This document shows positions 28,620-36,552 of a stretch of DNA of 64,000 nt, piece after piece. The notes under the pieces were generated by a model that was not told the DNA's origin, did not search any database, and saw only the letters and a program-made list of their open reading frames with translations. The first letter of the stretch is position 1. Each line of letters starts with the position of its first letter. The position numbers and the translations under genes are program-made. The DNA is from Caballeronia sp. Lep1P3 (GTDB taxonomy: Bacteria; Pseudomonadota; Gammaproteobacteria; Burkholderiales; Burkholderiaceae): positions 1,240,001 through 1,304,000 of the forward strand of contig NZ_CP084265.1 of NCBI RefSeq assembly GCF_022879595.1, written 5' to 3'.

Positions 28620-30157
28620 CTGAGCTCCTCGGTATGGGTGAGCGAAAGGCCGAGCTGCGCCCGGCGCGCGAGCCACGGAGACGGGCGGTAGCGCGGATCG
28701 CCGAGCACGCTTTGCATGTTGCGCAGAATGGTGAGGATGTTCGACGCGCCGAGCGAATCGCCGAGCGCGAGCGGCCCGCGCGGATAACCGAGCCCGAGCG
28801 TCACGGCGAGGTCGATGTCCTCGGGCGTCGCGATGCCTTGCTGCGCGATATCGCAACCGATGTTCACGATGGTCGCGACCACGCGCTGCGCGACGAAGCC
28901 GGTCGAATCGCGGATCACGGTGACGGGCACGCCGTCGAAGGCGAACAGCGCGTGCGCGGCGTCGCGCATGGCGGGCGTCGTCGCGGGCGTCGTCATGATC
29001 GTGCGGCGCGCGACGGTATCGAGCGGAAAGAGCGTGTCGACGGCGACGACGCGCGTGGCATCGAGATGTTCGGCGATCGCGCTCGTGGTCGCATCGAAGC
29101 CGAGCGGCGTGACGACGATGAGCGAATCCGGCTCCGGCGTGTGGCCCGCATCGATATGCACGGAGCAATCGCACTTGGCGATCAGCTTGAGCACTTCTTC
29201 GCGCCCGGCGTGGGAAGCGCGGCTGATCCACACGCGCGTCGGCAACTGCGTGGGCGCTGCGGGTTCGTCGGGCACTTGCTGCTTGCCATCGACATAACGA
29301 TAAAAGCCTTCGCCCGCCTTGCGCCCGATGAGCCCGCCCGCGAGCCGCGTGCCGGTGATCGGCGACGGCGTGAAGCGCGGCTCTTCGTAAAACTGATGGT
29401 AGATGGATTCCATCACCGGATGCGACACGTCGAGCGCGGTCAGATCCAGCAGTTCGAACGGTCCGAGCCGAAAGCCCGCCTGTTCGCGCATGATGCGGTC
29501 GATGTCCGCGAAACTCGCGACACCTTCGCTCGCCACGCGCAGGCCTTCGGTGTTCATGCCGCGGCCCGCGTGGTTGACGATGAACCCCGGCATGTCCTTC
29601 GCGCGCACCGGCGTATGCCCGATGCGACGCGCGAATTCCATGAGCGCGTCGCCGGCCTGGCGATCTCCGCGCAGGCCGTCGATGACTTCGACGACGCGCA
29701 TCAGCGGCACGGGGTTGAAGAAGTGAAAGCCCGCGACGCGTTCCGGTTTCGCGCAGCCGGCCGCGATCGCGGTGATCGACAGCGAAGACGTATTCGACGC
29801 CAGAATGCAGCGCTCGCCGACGACCGCTTCGAGTTCGCGAAACAGCTCGCGCTTGATATCGAGTTTCTCGACGATCGCCTCGATGACGACATCGCAATCG
29901 GCCAGCTCGCTCGTGTCTTGCGCGTCGTGCACGCGGGCGAGCGCGGCGTGCGCGTCCGTTTCCTTGAGCTTGCCCTTGGCGGCGAGCTTGCCGAGCGTAT
30001 CGGAGAGATACGCGCGCGCGGCATCGAGCGCTTTCGGGTTCGTGTCGTAAAGACGCACGGTCAGACCGGCGAGCGCCGCAATCTGCGCGATGCCGCGTCC
30101 CATCGCGCCGCTGCCGACGATGCCGAGTGTCTCGATCCTGTATTCCTGGCCAGTCAT
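28616..30157 (-). CDS. 3-hydroxyacyl-CoA dehydrogenase, PaaH-type
   Basis: This 513-residue NAD-dependent enzyme oxidises 3-hydroxyacyl-CoA to 3-ketoacyl-CoA. The Rossmann motif GIVGSGAMGRGIAQIAA is at residues 10-26. The catalytic residues lie in ASNTSSLSI and GFHFFNPVPLM. Two C-terminal 3HCDH domains follow (DMPGFIVNHAGR near residue 189 and DSTGFVAQRVVATIV further on), which gives the long PaaH-like form rather than the 280-residue short form. AGGAG lies about 13 bases before the ATG at 30157. It is the first gene of the six-gene minus-strand operon, though a longer transcript from upstream is possible. Confidence 0.93.
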   Translation of the reverse strand: MTGQEYRIETLGIVGSGAMGRGIAQIAALAGLTVRLYDTNPKALDAARAYLSDTLGKLAAKGKLKETDAHAALARVHDAQDTSELADCDVVIEAIVEKLDIKRELFRELEAVVGERCILASNTSSLSITAIAAGCAKPERVAGFHFFNPVPLMRVVEVIDGLRGDRQAGDALMEFARRIGHTPVRAKDMPGFIVNHAGRGMNTEGLRVASEGVASFADIDRIMREQAGFRLGPFELLDLTALDVSHPVMESIYHQFYEEPRFTPSPITGTRLAGGLIGRKAGEGFYRYVDGKQQVPDEPAAPTQLPTRVWISRASHAGREEVLKLIAKCDCSVHIDAGHTPEPDSLIVVTPLGFDATTSAIAEHLDATRVVAVDTLFPLDTVARRTIMTTPATTPAMRDAAHALFAFDGVPVTVIRDSTGFVAQRVVATIVNIGCDIAQQGIATPEDIDLAVTLGLGYPRGPLALGDSLGASNILTILRNMQSVLGDPRYRPSPWLARRAQLGLSLTHTEELR

Positions 30158-30225
30158 GATGCGGTTCGACTCCTCGATGTTCTCTCTGTTGTCTATCGTG
30201 TCCGGCGGCAAGACGGCGTTTCTTG

Positions 30226-31413
30226 CTACAGCTTGCGCAGGCGGTCGAGCGCGAGCGCGAGTGTTTCTTCCTTCTTCGCGAAGCAAAAGCGCACGACGCC
30301 GGATTCATGGCTCTCGTGATAGAACGCCGACACCGGAATCGCCGCGACGCCGATCTCGCTCGTGAGCCATTGCGAGAACTCGGCCTCGGGCATGTCGCTG
30401 ATCGCCGAATAGTCGACGCACTGGAAATACGTGCCGTCGCAGGGCAGAAGCGAGAAGCGCGTATCGGCGAGTCCCGCGCGGAAGAAGTCGCGCTTTTTCT
30501 GATAGAACGCGGGCAGTTCGAGATACGGCGTCGGGTCTTCGAGATAGTGCGCGAGACCGATCTGCATCGGCGTATTCACCGTGAACACGTTGAACTGATG
30601 CACCTTGCGGAATTCCGCGGTCAGCGCGGCGGGCGCGGCCACGTAGCCGATCTTCCAGCCGGTGACGTGAAACGTCTTGCCGAAGCTCGACACGACGAAG
30701 CTGCGTTCGGCGAGTTCGGGGTAGCGCGAGACGCTTTCGTGCGGCGCGCCGTCGTAGACCATGTGTTCGTACACTTCGTCCGAAACGATCAGCACATTCG
30801 TGCCGCGCACGATGTCTTCGAGCTTTCTCACGTCCGCTTCGCGCCACACGCGGCCCGTCGGATTGTGCGGCGTGTTGATCATGAGCAGGCGCGTCTTGGG
30901 CGTGATCGCGGCGGCGATCTTGTCGAACGGAAGCGCGTAGTCCGGCGCTTCGAGCGACACGAAAAACGGCTTGCCGCCCGCGAGCTCGATGGCGGGCACG
31001 TAGCTGTCGTACATCGGCTCGATCACGACGACTTCGTCGCCCGGATGCACGCAGCAGAGCACGGCCGTGAGCAGCGCCTGCGTCGCGCCGGCGGTGACGG
31101 TGATCTCGCGATCGGCGTCGTAGGCGCGGCCGTAGAGCGCTTCGATCTTGCGTGCGATCGCCTGGCGCAGCGGCGCGGCGCCGGCCATCGGCGGGTATTG
31201 GTTGTGGCCGTCGCGCATCGCGGACGCGACGGCATCGACGATGCGCGGGTCGCAGTCGAAATCGGGAAAGCCCTGACCGAGATTGACCGCGCCCTTTTGC
31301 GCGGCGAGCGCGCTCATCACGGTGAAGATGGTCGTGCCGACATTCGGCAGACGAGACGGAAAGGACAGCTCGGGTGACGCTTTGTGCAGTTCGTGCGTGG
31401 CGTTCATGGTCAT
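30226..31413 (-). CDS. PLP-dependent aminotransferase, YbdL/methionine aminotransferase-like
   Basis: This 395-residue fold-type I enzyme probably transaminates methionine and related amino acids with 2-oxo acids. It has NLGQGFPDFDCDP near residue 43, GHNQYPPMAG, the PLP-contact NTPHNPTGRVW, the Asp-Tyr pair in IVSDEVYEHM, and the Schiff-base Lys in SFGKTFHVTGWKIGY. The wording of GQGFPDFD and PHNPTG matches the YbdL group best. A second ATG two codons downstream (31407) could be used. It lies 52 bases after the PIN gene on the same strand. Confidence 0.9.
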   Translation of the reverse strand: MTMNATHELHKASPELSFPSRLPNVGTTIFTVMSALAAQKGAVNLGQGFPDFDCDPRIVDAVASAMRDGHNQYPPMAGAAPLRQAIARKIEALYGRAYDADREITVTAGATQALLTAVLCCVHPGDEVVVIEPMYDSYVPAIELAGGKPFFVSLEAPDYALPFDKIAAAITPKTRLLMINTPHNPTGRVWREADVRKLEDIVRGTNVLIVSDEVYEHMVYDGAPHESVSRYPELAERSFVVSSFGKTFHVTGWKIGYVAAPAALTAEFRKVHQFNVFTVNTPMQIGLAHYLEDPTPYLELPAFYQKKRDFFRAGLADTRFSLLPCDGTYFQCVDYSAISDMPEAEFSQWLTSEIGVAAIPVSAFYHESHESGVVRFCFAKKEETLALALDRLRKL

Positions 31414-31465
31414 GGTTGGCGTGGGCTGTGCGAATACCGGTGCGTGTGCGGGTGCGTGCGCGGGA

Positions 31466-31951
31466 TCAGTCGACTTCGGCGATGCTGGCCTGCACTTGCA
31501 GTGCGGCGACGAAAGGCTTCGGCTCGGCGATGCGAAATGCGAAGTCGCGCGCGACGCGCCGCGCGAGCTTCAGCACCGCGCGGTCCTTCGAGACGAGCCA
31601 GTGTGCGTTCGATGCGTGCGCGAGTTCGAGGAACTTCTGGTCGTCGCGGTCGCGGCACTTGGGCAACGGGCGCTCGTCCGACGGCGCTTCGGGCGCGACG
31701 CGTTGCGACAGACGTTCGAGCGTGTCGAGCGCCGCCGCCTTGTCGACGGCCATGCGCACGAACTGCGGATAGTCGAGCACATGCGTGAGTTCGGCCAGGC
31801 ATCGCGCGTCGATCAGCGCATCGATCGCGCGGGCTTCGAGCGCGGCGCGGATCGGGCGCGTGGCGGGATCGTCGAACACGAGAATGTCGATCCACACGTT
31901 CGAATCGAGCACTACGCGCGGGGTTTGGGACGGCGCGGCGGAATTGTCCAT
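31466..31951 (-). CDS. PIN-domain protein, putative toxin of the COG1569 type
   Basis: This 161-residue protein has a PIN nuclease fold: [14 protein letters not shown] with the first Asp, LAELTHVL with the conserved Glu, and [14 protein letters not shown] with the last acidic pair, then [17 protein letters not shown] proteins cleave RNA with divalent metal. Most VapC-like toxins have an antitoxin gene next to them, but none is seen here within 300 bases. The frame is open upstream to 32032 but would overlap yaaA. The start at 31951 leaves a 55-base divergent promoter region with yaaA. Confidence 0.82.
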   Translation of the reverse strand: MDNSAAPSQTPRVVLDSNVWIDILVFDDPATRPIRAALEARAIDALIDARCLAELTHVLDYPQFVRMAVDKAAALDTLERLSQRVAPEAPSDERPLPKCRDRDDQKFLELAHASNAHWLVSKDRAVLKLARRVARDFAFRIAEPKPFVAALQVQASIAEVD

Positions 31952-32006
31952 TCGATACAATCGGGGGTTTATGCCTATGTCGCCGGCGGGCTGCCGGCGA
32001 GCCTCC

Positions 32007-32786
32007 ATGATAATCGTTCTCTCGCCCGCCAAATCGCTCGACTACGAGACGCCGCCTCACATCAGGAAACACACGCTGCCGGAATTCGTCGATGACGCCG
32101 CCGAACTGATCGACGGCTTGCGCCAGCTTTCGCCGCAGCAGATCGGCGGGATGATGGGCATCTCCGACCAGCTCGCGATGCTCAACTTCCAGCGCTATGC
32201 CGAATGGTCGAAGACGTTCGACGCGCACAACTCGAAGCAGGCGATGCTCGCATTCAATGGCGACGTGTACGAAGGCTTCGCCGCGAAAACGCTGACTTCC
32301 GCCGATCTCGACTTCGCGCAGAAACATGTGCGCGTGCTGTCGGGACTGTATGGATTGCTGCGGCCGCTGGATTTGTTGCAGCCGTATCGGCTGGAAATGG
32401 GCACGAGGTTTCAGAATGCGCGCGGAAAGGATCTGTACGCGTTCTGGGGCGAGCGCATTACCGACGCGCTCAACGATCAGTTCAGGCGGCAGCGCGGCTC
32501 GCGCGTGCTGGTCAACTGCGCGTCGGAGGAATACTTCAAGTCGGTGAAGCCGAAACTGCTCGACGTGCCCGTCGTCTCGCCGGTGTTCGAGGACTGGAAG
32601 GGCGGGCGTTACAAGATCATCAGCTTTCACGCCAAGCGCGCGCGCGGTTTGATGGCGCGCTATGCGGTGCTGAACCGGATCGACGAGCCGGATGCGCTCA
32701 AAGGCTTCGACAGCGAAGGCTACCGGTTCGACGAGAAAGCATCGAACGATACGACTTACGTGTTTCGCCGCCGCGTCGCGGACTGA
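32007..32786 (+). CDS. yaaA: Peroxide stress protein YaaA
   Basis: This 259-residue protein is the DUF328/YaaA family, which in E. coli lowers free iron and limits DNA damage during hydrogen peroxide stress. The N-terminus [16 protein letters not shown], the middle [18 protein letters not shown] and the C-terminal block [17 protein letters not shown] are diagnostic. The ATG at 32007 fits the family start. The open frame upstream to 31785 runs through the divergent PIN gene and is rejected. Confidence 0.95.
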   Translation: MIIVLSPAKSLDYETPPHIRKHTLPEFVDDAAELIDGLRQLSPQQIGGMMGISDQLAMLNFQRYAEWSKTFDAHNSKQAMLAFNGDVYEGFAAKTLTSADLDFAQKHVRVLSGLYGLLRPLDLLQPYRLEMGTRFQNARGKDLYAFWGERITDALNDQFRRQRGSRVLVNCASEEYFKSVKPKLLDVPVVSPVFEDWKGGRYKIISFHAKRARGLMARYAVLNRIDEPDALKGFDSEGYRFDEKASNDTTYVFRRRVAD

Positions 32787-32802
32787 CAACGAGAACATCG
32801 CC

Positions 32803-33963
32803 ATGAGCATTTCCATCACCAGCAATTTCGACGCGGGCGCGATCGAAGTCGTCGATGCGGGCAACCCCGCAAACATTCGTCTGCGTGTGCGGCCGGACAC
32901 GCGCGCGCCGTTCGCGCAGTGGTTCTATTTCCGCGTTTCCGGTGCGCGCGGCGAGCGTCTCGTGATGACGTTCGAGAACGCGTCGCAGTGCGCGTTCGCC
33001 GACGGCTGGCGCGACTATCAGGCGGTCGCCAGCTACGATCGCGTGAACTGGTTTCGCGTGCCGACGCAGTACGACGGCCGCGTGCTGACCATCGATCACA
33101 CGCCGGATTTCGACCGCATCTATTACGCGTACTTCGAGCCGTACAGCGAGGAGCGCCATTCGGAATTTCTCGGCGCGGTCCAGCAGATGCCCCACGCGAC
33201 GCTCACGGAACTCGGACGCACCGTCGAGAACCGGCCGATGTCGCTGCTCACGCTCGGCCTCTCCGACGACACGCGCGCGCATCCGAAGAAGAACGTGTGG
33301 ATCATCGCGCGCCAGCACCCCGGCGAAACGATGGCGGAATGGTTCGTGGAAGGGTTGGTCAAGCGCCTGGCCGGGTGGGGCGACTGGTCGGGCGATCCGG
33401 TCGCGCGGGCGCTGTTCGATCGCGCGGTGTTTCATATCGTGCCGAACATGAATCCGGACGGCAGCGTGCACGGCAACCTGCGCACCAACGCGGCGGGCGC
33501 GAACCTGAATCGCGAGTGGATGGAGCCGAGCGCGGAGCGCAGCCCCGAGGTCTTGCTCGTGCGTGACGCGATCCGCGCGACAGGTTGCGATCTCTTCTTC
33601 GATATCCACGGCGACGAAGCGATTCCCTATGTGTTCGTCGCGGGATCGGAAATGCTGCCGGGCTTTAGCGAGCAGCAGGCGAAGGAGCAGCGGGCGTTCG
33701 TCGAGTTCTTCAAGCAGGCGAGCCCGGACTTCCAGGACATCCACGGCTACGAGACGGGCAAGTATCGGTCGGACGCGCTCAAGCTCGCATCGAAATACAT
33801 CGGCAACGAGTACAAGTGTTTGTCGCTTACGCTCGAGATGCCGTTCAAGGACAACGCTAATCTGCCCGACGAGCGCGTCGGCTGGAACGGCGAGCGCAGC
33901 GCGGCGCTGGGCGCGGCGATGCTTCAGGCGATCTTGTGGCACGTGCAGGCGTTTGCGGCCTAG
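32803..33963 (+). CDS. M14 family zinc carboxypeptidase, cytosolic type
   Basis: This 386-residue protein resembles the cytosolic carboxypeptidase (AGTPBP/AGBL) branch of M14. An N-terminal beta-sandwich domain (about residues 1-120) precedes the peptidase domain. Zinc ligands are in RQHPGETMAEWFVEG (His and Glu) and FDIHGDEAIPYVF (His). NLNREWMEPSAERSPEV and the catalytic Glu in LSLTLEMPFKD are also present. No signal peptide is seen, so it acts in the cytoplasm. The substrate is not known for bacterial members. It starts 16 bases after yaaA. Confidence 0.9.
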   Translation: MSISITSNFDAGAIEVVDAGNPANIRLRVRPDTRAPFAQWFYFRVSGARGERLVMTFENASQCAFADGWRDYQAVASYDRVNWFRVPTQYDGRVLTIDHTPDFDRIYYAYFEPYSEERHSEFLGAVQQMPHATLTELGRTVENRPMSLLTLGLSDDTRAHPKKNVWIIARQHPGETMAEWFVEGLVKRLAGWGDWSGDPVARALFDRAVFHIVPNMNPDGSVHGNLRTNAAGANLNREWMEPSAERSPEVLLVRDAIRATGCDLFFDIHGDEAIPYVFVAGSEMLPGFSEQQAKEQRAFVEFFKQASPDFQDIHGYETGKYRSDALKLASKYIGNEYKCLSLTLEMPFKDNANLPDERVGWNGERSAALGAAMLQAILWHVQAFAA

Positions 33964-33974
33964 CTGAAATCAAC

Positions 33975-34040
33975 AAGGGCGTGGCCGTCTTCTCGATGAC
34001 CACGCCCTTTGTTTCGCCGCTAGTCTCTCAGAAAGACTAG
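33975..34040. terminator. Bidirectional terminator between convergent genes
   Basis: A perfect 10-bp stem (33975-33984 with 34000-34009) is followed by TTGTTT for the plus strand. On the minus strand it lies just after the stop of the secreted Lys-rich protein, with an A-rich left flank that gives a T run in that direction. A second 7-bp hairpin (34020-34026 with 34034-34040) overlaps that stop codon. Confidence 0.7.
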
Positions 34041-34678
34041 TGCTTCTTCGGCGCTTTCTTCGCGCCCGATGCCTTGCTTGTGGTCTTGCTCACGTTTTTC
34101 GCGGCGCTTTTCGCCGTGCCTTTTACGCCGCTATTCGCTTTGCCCGTCGCGGCGGCCTTCTTTCCGGATTTCGTCTTGCCCGCGTGGCGGCCCGTTGCGC
34201 CGCGCGTGGGCTGTGCTTCCGAATGCGCGCGCAACGGCGGCACGGGATCATTCCATCCGAATGCGAGCATCTGACTTCCGACATAGCCGCAGCGGAACTT
34301 GAGCGAAGCGGGATCACCGCCGCTTTTCGGCACGCCTTGTCCCTCGACGGTCACGACGTTATCGACCTTGATGCGCTGCTTCTTCTGGTCGAACGAGTCG
34401 TTCCACGGCTCGATGCTCGAGTGTGACGCGTCGAACGAGGTTGGCGGGAATTCCACATGGTCGAACGCCGCGGATGTGCTCGCAATGAAGTTGCCATGCG
34501 CGGCGCAATCCGCAACGAGCGGATTGGCTTTGAAATCGGTGACGAAGTGATGAACCAGTTCGTTGCGCTCATCGAGCGTATCGGCAAAGGCGGACACCGC
34601 GCATACAAGCGATGCGCATACCGCGAACCGGCCGGCGAGCCGCACGAGCCGGCGCAGTGCGTAGTTACTTTCCATCAA
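34037..34678 (-). CDS. Secreted protein with Lys/Ala-rich tail (BspC-like family)
   Basis: This 213-residue protein starts with a clear signal peptide (basic RRLVRLAGR, hydrophobic core, cleavage after VSAFA near residue 32). The central part, about residues 33-145, contains two or three Cys (VADCAAHG, LKFRCGYVG) and looks globular. The last 55 residues are almost only Lys, Ala, Ser, Gly and Thr, like a histone H1 tail. I believe it belongs to a Burkholderiaceae family annotated as BspC domain, but this is from memory. The start may be one codon further in. Function is unknown. Confidence 0.72.
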   Translation of the reverse strand: MMESNYALRRLVRLAGRFAVCASLVCAVSAFADTLDERNELVHHFVTDFKANPLVADCAAHGNFIASTSAAFDHVEFPPTSFDASHSSIEPWNDSFDQKKQRIKVDNVVTVEGQGVPKSGGDPASLKFRCGYVGSQMLAFGWNDPVPPLRAHSEAQPTRGATGRHAGKTKSGKKAAATGKANSGVKGTAKSAAKNVSKTTSKASGAKKAPKKH

Positions 34679-34811
34679 TTTGGCGCTGAGAAGACACGGG
34701 CAAGTAAGATGCCTCGTGTGGGGAAGGAGTTCAATGTTATCGCACTTTAACCGCGTTTCCGACCGGCCGGCTCCCGGACGGACGCGCAGCAGTGCAACGA
34801 GATCGCGCTAT

Positions 34812-35495
34812 TCACACGCGCGGACCGCGGTCGAGCCGGTAACGGCGCACGTCGTAGGTCGTAATCCACGCCGGCTTATACACGGTGATAAGGATGGTGA
34901 GCAGCCCGGTGAAGAGCGCTTCGCCAACGCCGAGCAGCAGCGCGCCGTGTGTGAAGGCCGCGGGCACGTTGACAGGATGGCCCGCGAGCGCCATCTCGAG
35001 CAGCATGGTTGCGCCACACGCGCCCGCGACAGCCGCAGCCGATGCAATGAAGCCGTGACCCACGATGAAGGTCAAGAGATTGCGTGGCAGGCACGCGTTG
35101 GACAGACGTTGAAGGAGCGTGGAGACCGCGACGGGCACGGCGCCGAACAGCAGATACGTGGTTGCCACTGAAAGCCACGATGCATCGAGCACGACGGCGG
35201 CGAGCCCCGTACTCGCGGCCGTGCCGATGAGCGCGAGCCGCCAGTCGAAGAGCGTGACCATGAGCGTCGCGCCCAGAAGATGGATGACCGGTCCGTCGTC
35301 GAACCATGCGTTGCAGGCCCATAGCACGGTTACCGAGACGATGACGCCAAGCCACACATGCTGCAGCGTGGCGTCTTGCAGGCGGCCGAACGGACGCTGC
35401 ACCAGCACGAGTGCAAGCAGTCCCGCGGCGACGATCCAACTGCCGGCGGTCAGCCAAAGCGGTAGCGGTGTATAGAAGAACCCCATGCCTTGCAT
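34812..35495 (-). CDS. CbiM-like energy-coupling factor permease
   Basis: This 227-residue membrane protein has six to seven hydrophobic segments. The C-terminal AAFTHGALLLGVGEALFTGLLTILI resembles the end of CbiM, the substrate-binding component of cobalt and nickel transporters. The N-terminus, MQGMGFFYTPLPLW, lines up with the CbiM start (typically MHIPEGF) but lacks the His that loops back to bind the metal. No CbiN, CbiQ or CbiO gene is nearby. The ATG at 35495 is preferred to 35486 because it allows this alignment. Metal transport is a guess from the fold. Confidence 0.65.
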   Translation of the reverse strand: MQGMGFFYTPLPLWLTAGSWIVAAGLLALVLVQRPFGRLQDATLQHVWLGVIVSVTVLWACNAWFDDGPVIHLLGATLMVTLFDWRLALIGTAASTGLAAVVLDASWLSVATTYLLFGAVPVAVSTLLQRLSNACLPRNLLTFIVGHGFIASAAAVAGACGATMLLEMALAGHPVNVPAAFTHGALLLGVGEALFTGLLTILITVYKPAWITTYDVRRYRLDRGPRV

Positions 35496-35554
35496 ATTAC
35501 TCGTTGCGTGTGAAACGTGTGCGCAATCGACGAACCCGGTCATCGCGATTGTTG

Positions 35555-36364
35555 CTAGAACGAAGCCTCGGGTTCTGCGGCCATCGGCAGCGATGAACCG
35601 TCGTCGTCTCTCATCGACGGATACTTCGCCCGGCGCTTGCGGATCGAAACGACATTGGACGGCGCCGGCGTTGCGACCTCGTCTTGCGCGTGCCCAATGC
35701 GCAGGATTTCGAGGTGCGCGTTCTGCACGCCATTGTAGATGGCGACCGCAGCCGCGCGGTTCGTCGCCCCGAGTTGTTGAAAGATGCTGGCGAGGTGGAT
35801 CTTGACCGTGCCTTCGCTTATGCCAAGGGTCTTCGCGATCATCTTGTTGGTGCTTCCCATGTGGACGCAACGCATGATCTGTTGCTGGCGGGGCGACAAG
35901 GTCGGATGAACCTTCGTGCTGCGCGGAAGGGCAGCGTGCAGCGGCAGGCGGCGCAGAGGCAACTCGCGAAGCGGATGAAGATCGATGACGTCCGGCGGAA
36001 CGTAATGGCCGCCGATGAGGACCATTTCCAGCGCGCGGAGGATGAGGATAGGTTCGAGCGTGCGAGGAATCACGCCCATCGCGCCTGCTCCCATGAGCAT
36101 ATAGACCTGCGCGGCGCCGGACCGGTCCACCATGACGGCGGCCGGTACGCCGGGAGCGTCGTCGAGCAATGTCTCCAGCTCGCTCAGGCGCATGGTGTCG
36201 GCCCAGTCGATCACGATCATGCGCGCTTCGATGCGCTCGAGCGCGGACTCGGCCTGACGCCAGTCTTTCACTTCGGTGAACTGTGCCTGGCGTGCAATAC
36301 GGCGCAGCAATGTCTTAAGGCCCGCACGGCGCTCCGCGTCCGAACCCATGATGATAATTTTCAT
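35555..36364 (-). CDS. LuxR/NarL-type regulator with degenerate receiver
   Basis: This 269-residue protein has an N-terminal receiver-like domain and a C-terminal helix-turn-helix (LSPRQQQIMRCVHMGSTN then MIAKTLGISEGTVKIHLAS, about residues 155-205). The receiver keeps Asp53 (VIDWADT) but has one acidic residue at the N-terminal pocket (D9) instead of two, Met-Val at the switch Thr position and Arg101 instead of Lys (GVIPRT). Phosphorylation is therefore doubtful. A basic tail of about 50 residues follows the HTH. No sensor kinase gene is adjacent. The CbiM-like gene follows 59 bases later on the same strand and may be a target. Confidence 0.88.
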   Translation of the reverse strand: MKIIIMGSDAERRAGLKTLLRRIARQAQFTEVKDWRQAESALERIEARMIVIDWADTMRLSELETLLDDAPGVPAAVMVDRSGAAQVYMLMGAGAMGVIPRTLEPILILRALEMVLIGGHYVPPDVIDLHPLRELPLRRLPLHAALPRSTKVHPTLSPRQQQIMRCVHMGSTNKMIAKTLGISEGTVKIHLASIFQQLGATNRAAAVAIYNGVQNAHLEILRIGHAQDEVATPAPSNVVSIRKRRAKYPSMRDDDGSSLPMAAEPEASF

Positions 36365-36498
36365 GCTTAACCTCTTGTCAATACATCCGACGCCAACTTG
36401 CGGCGGGACTCGGCACCGGCGAATGTCGGTGTCGGCGTGATATTGACAAACTTCCGGCGATTCCGCCCCCTATCCGAACGGTATAGGCAAAATGGACA

Positions 36499-36523
36499 AA
36501 ACCCCGCGCGACGGGCGGGGTTT
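36499..36523 (-). terminator. Rho-independent terminator after the DUF2863 gene
   Basis: A 9-bp stem (36499-36507 with 36515-36523) with a 7-base loop lies 30 bases beyond the DUF2863 stop codon in its direction of transcription. On the minus strand the GGGG part is followed by a T run. It separates the DUF2863 gene from the LuxR-type gene. Confidence 0.7.
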
Positions 36524-36552
36524 CGTTGAGCGCGGCGTGAACTTCGGGCGCT

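Noticed and set aside
31952..32032. Upstream start for the PIN gene
   Set aside because: It would overlap the yaaA start, and the extra residues are outside the PIN fold.
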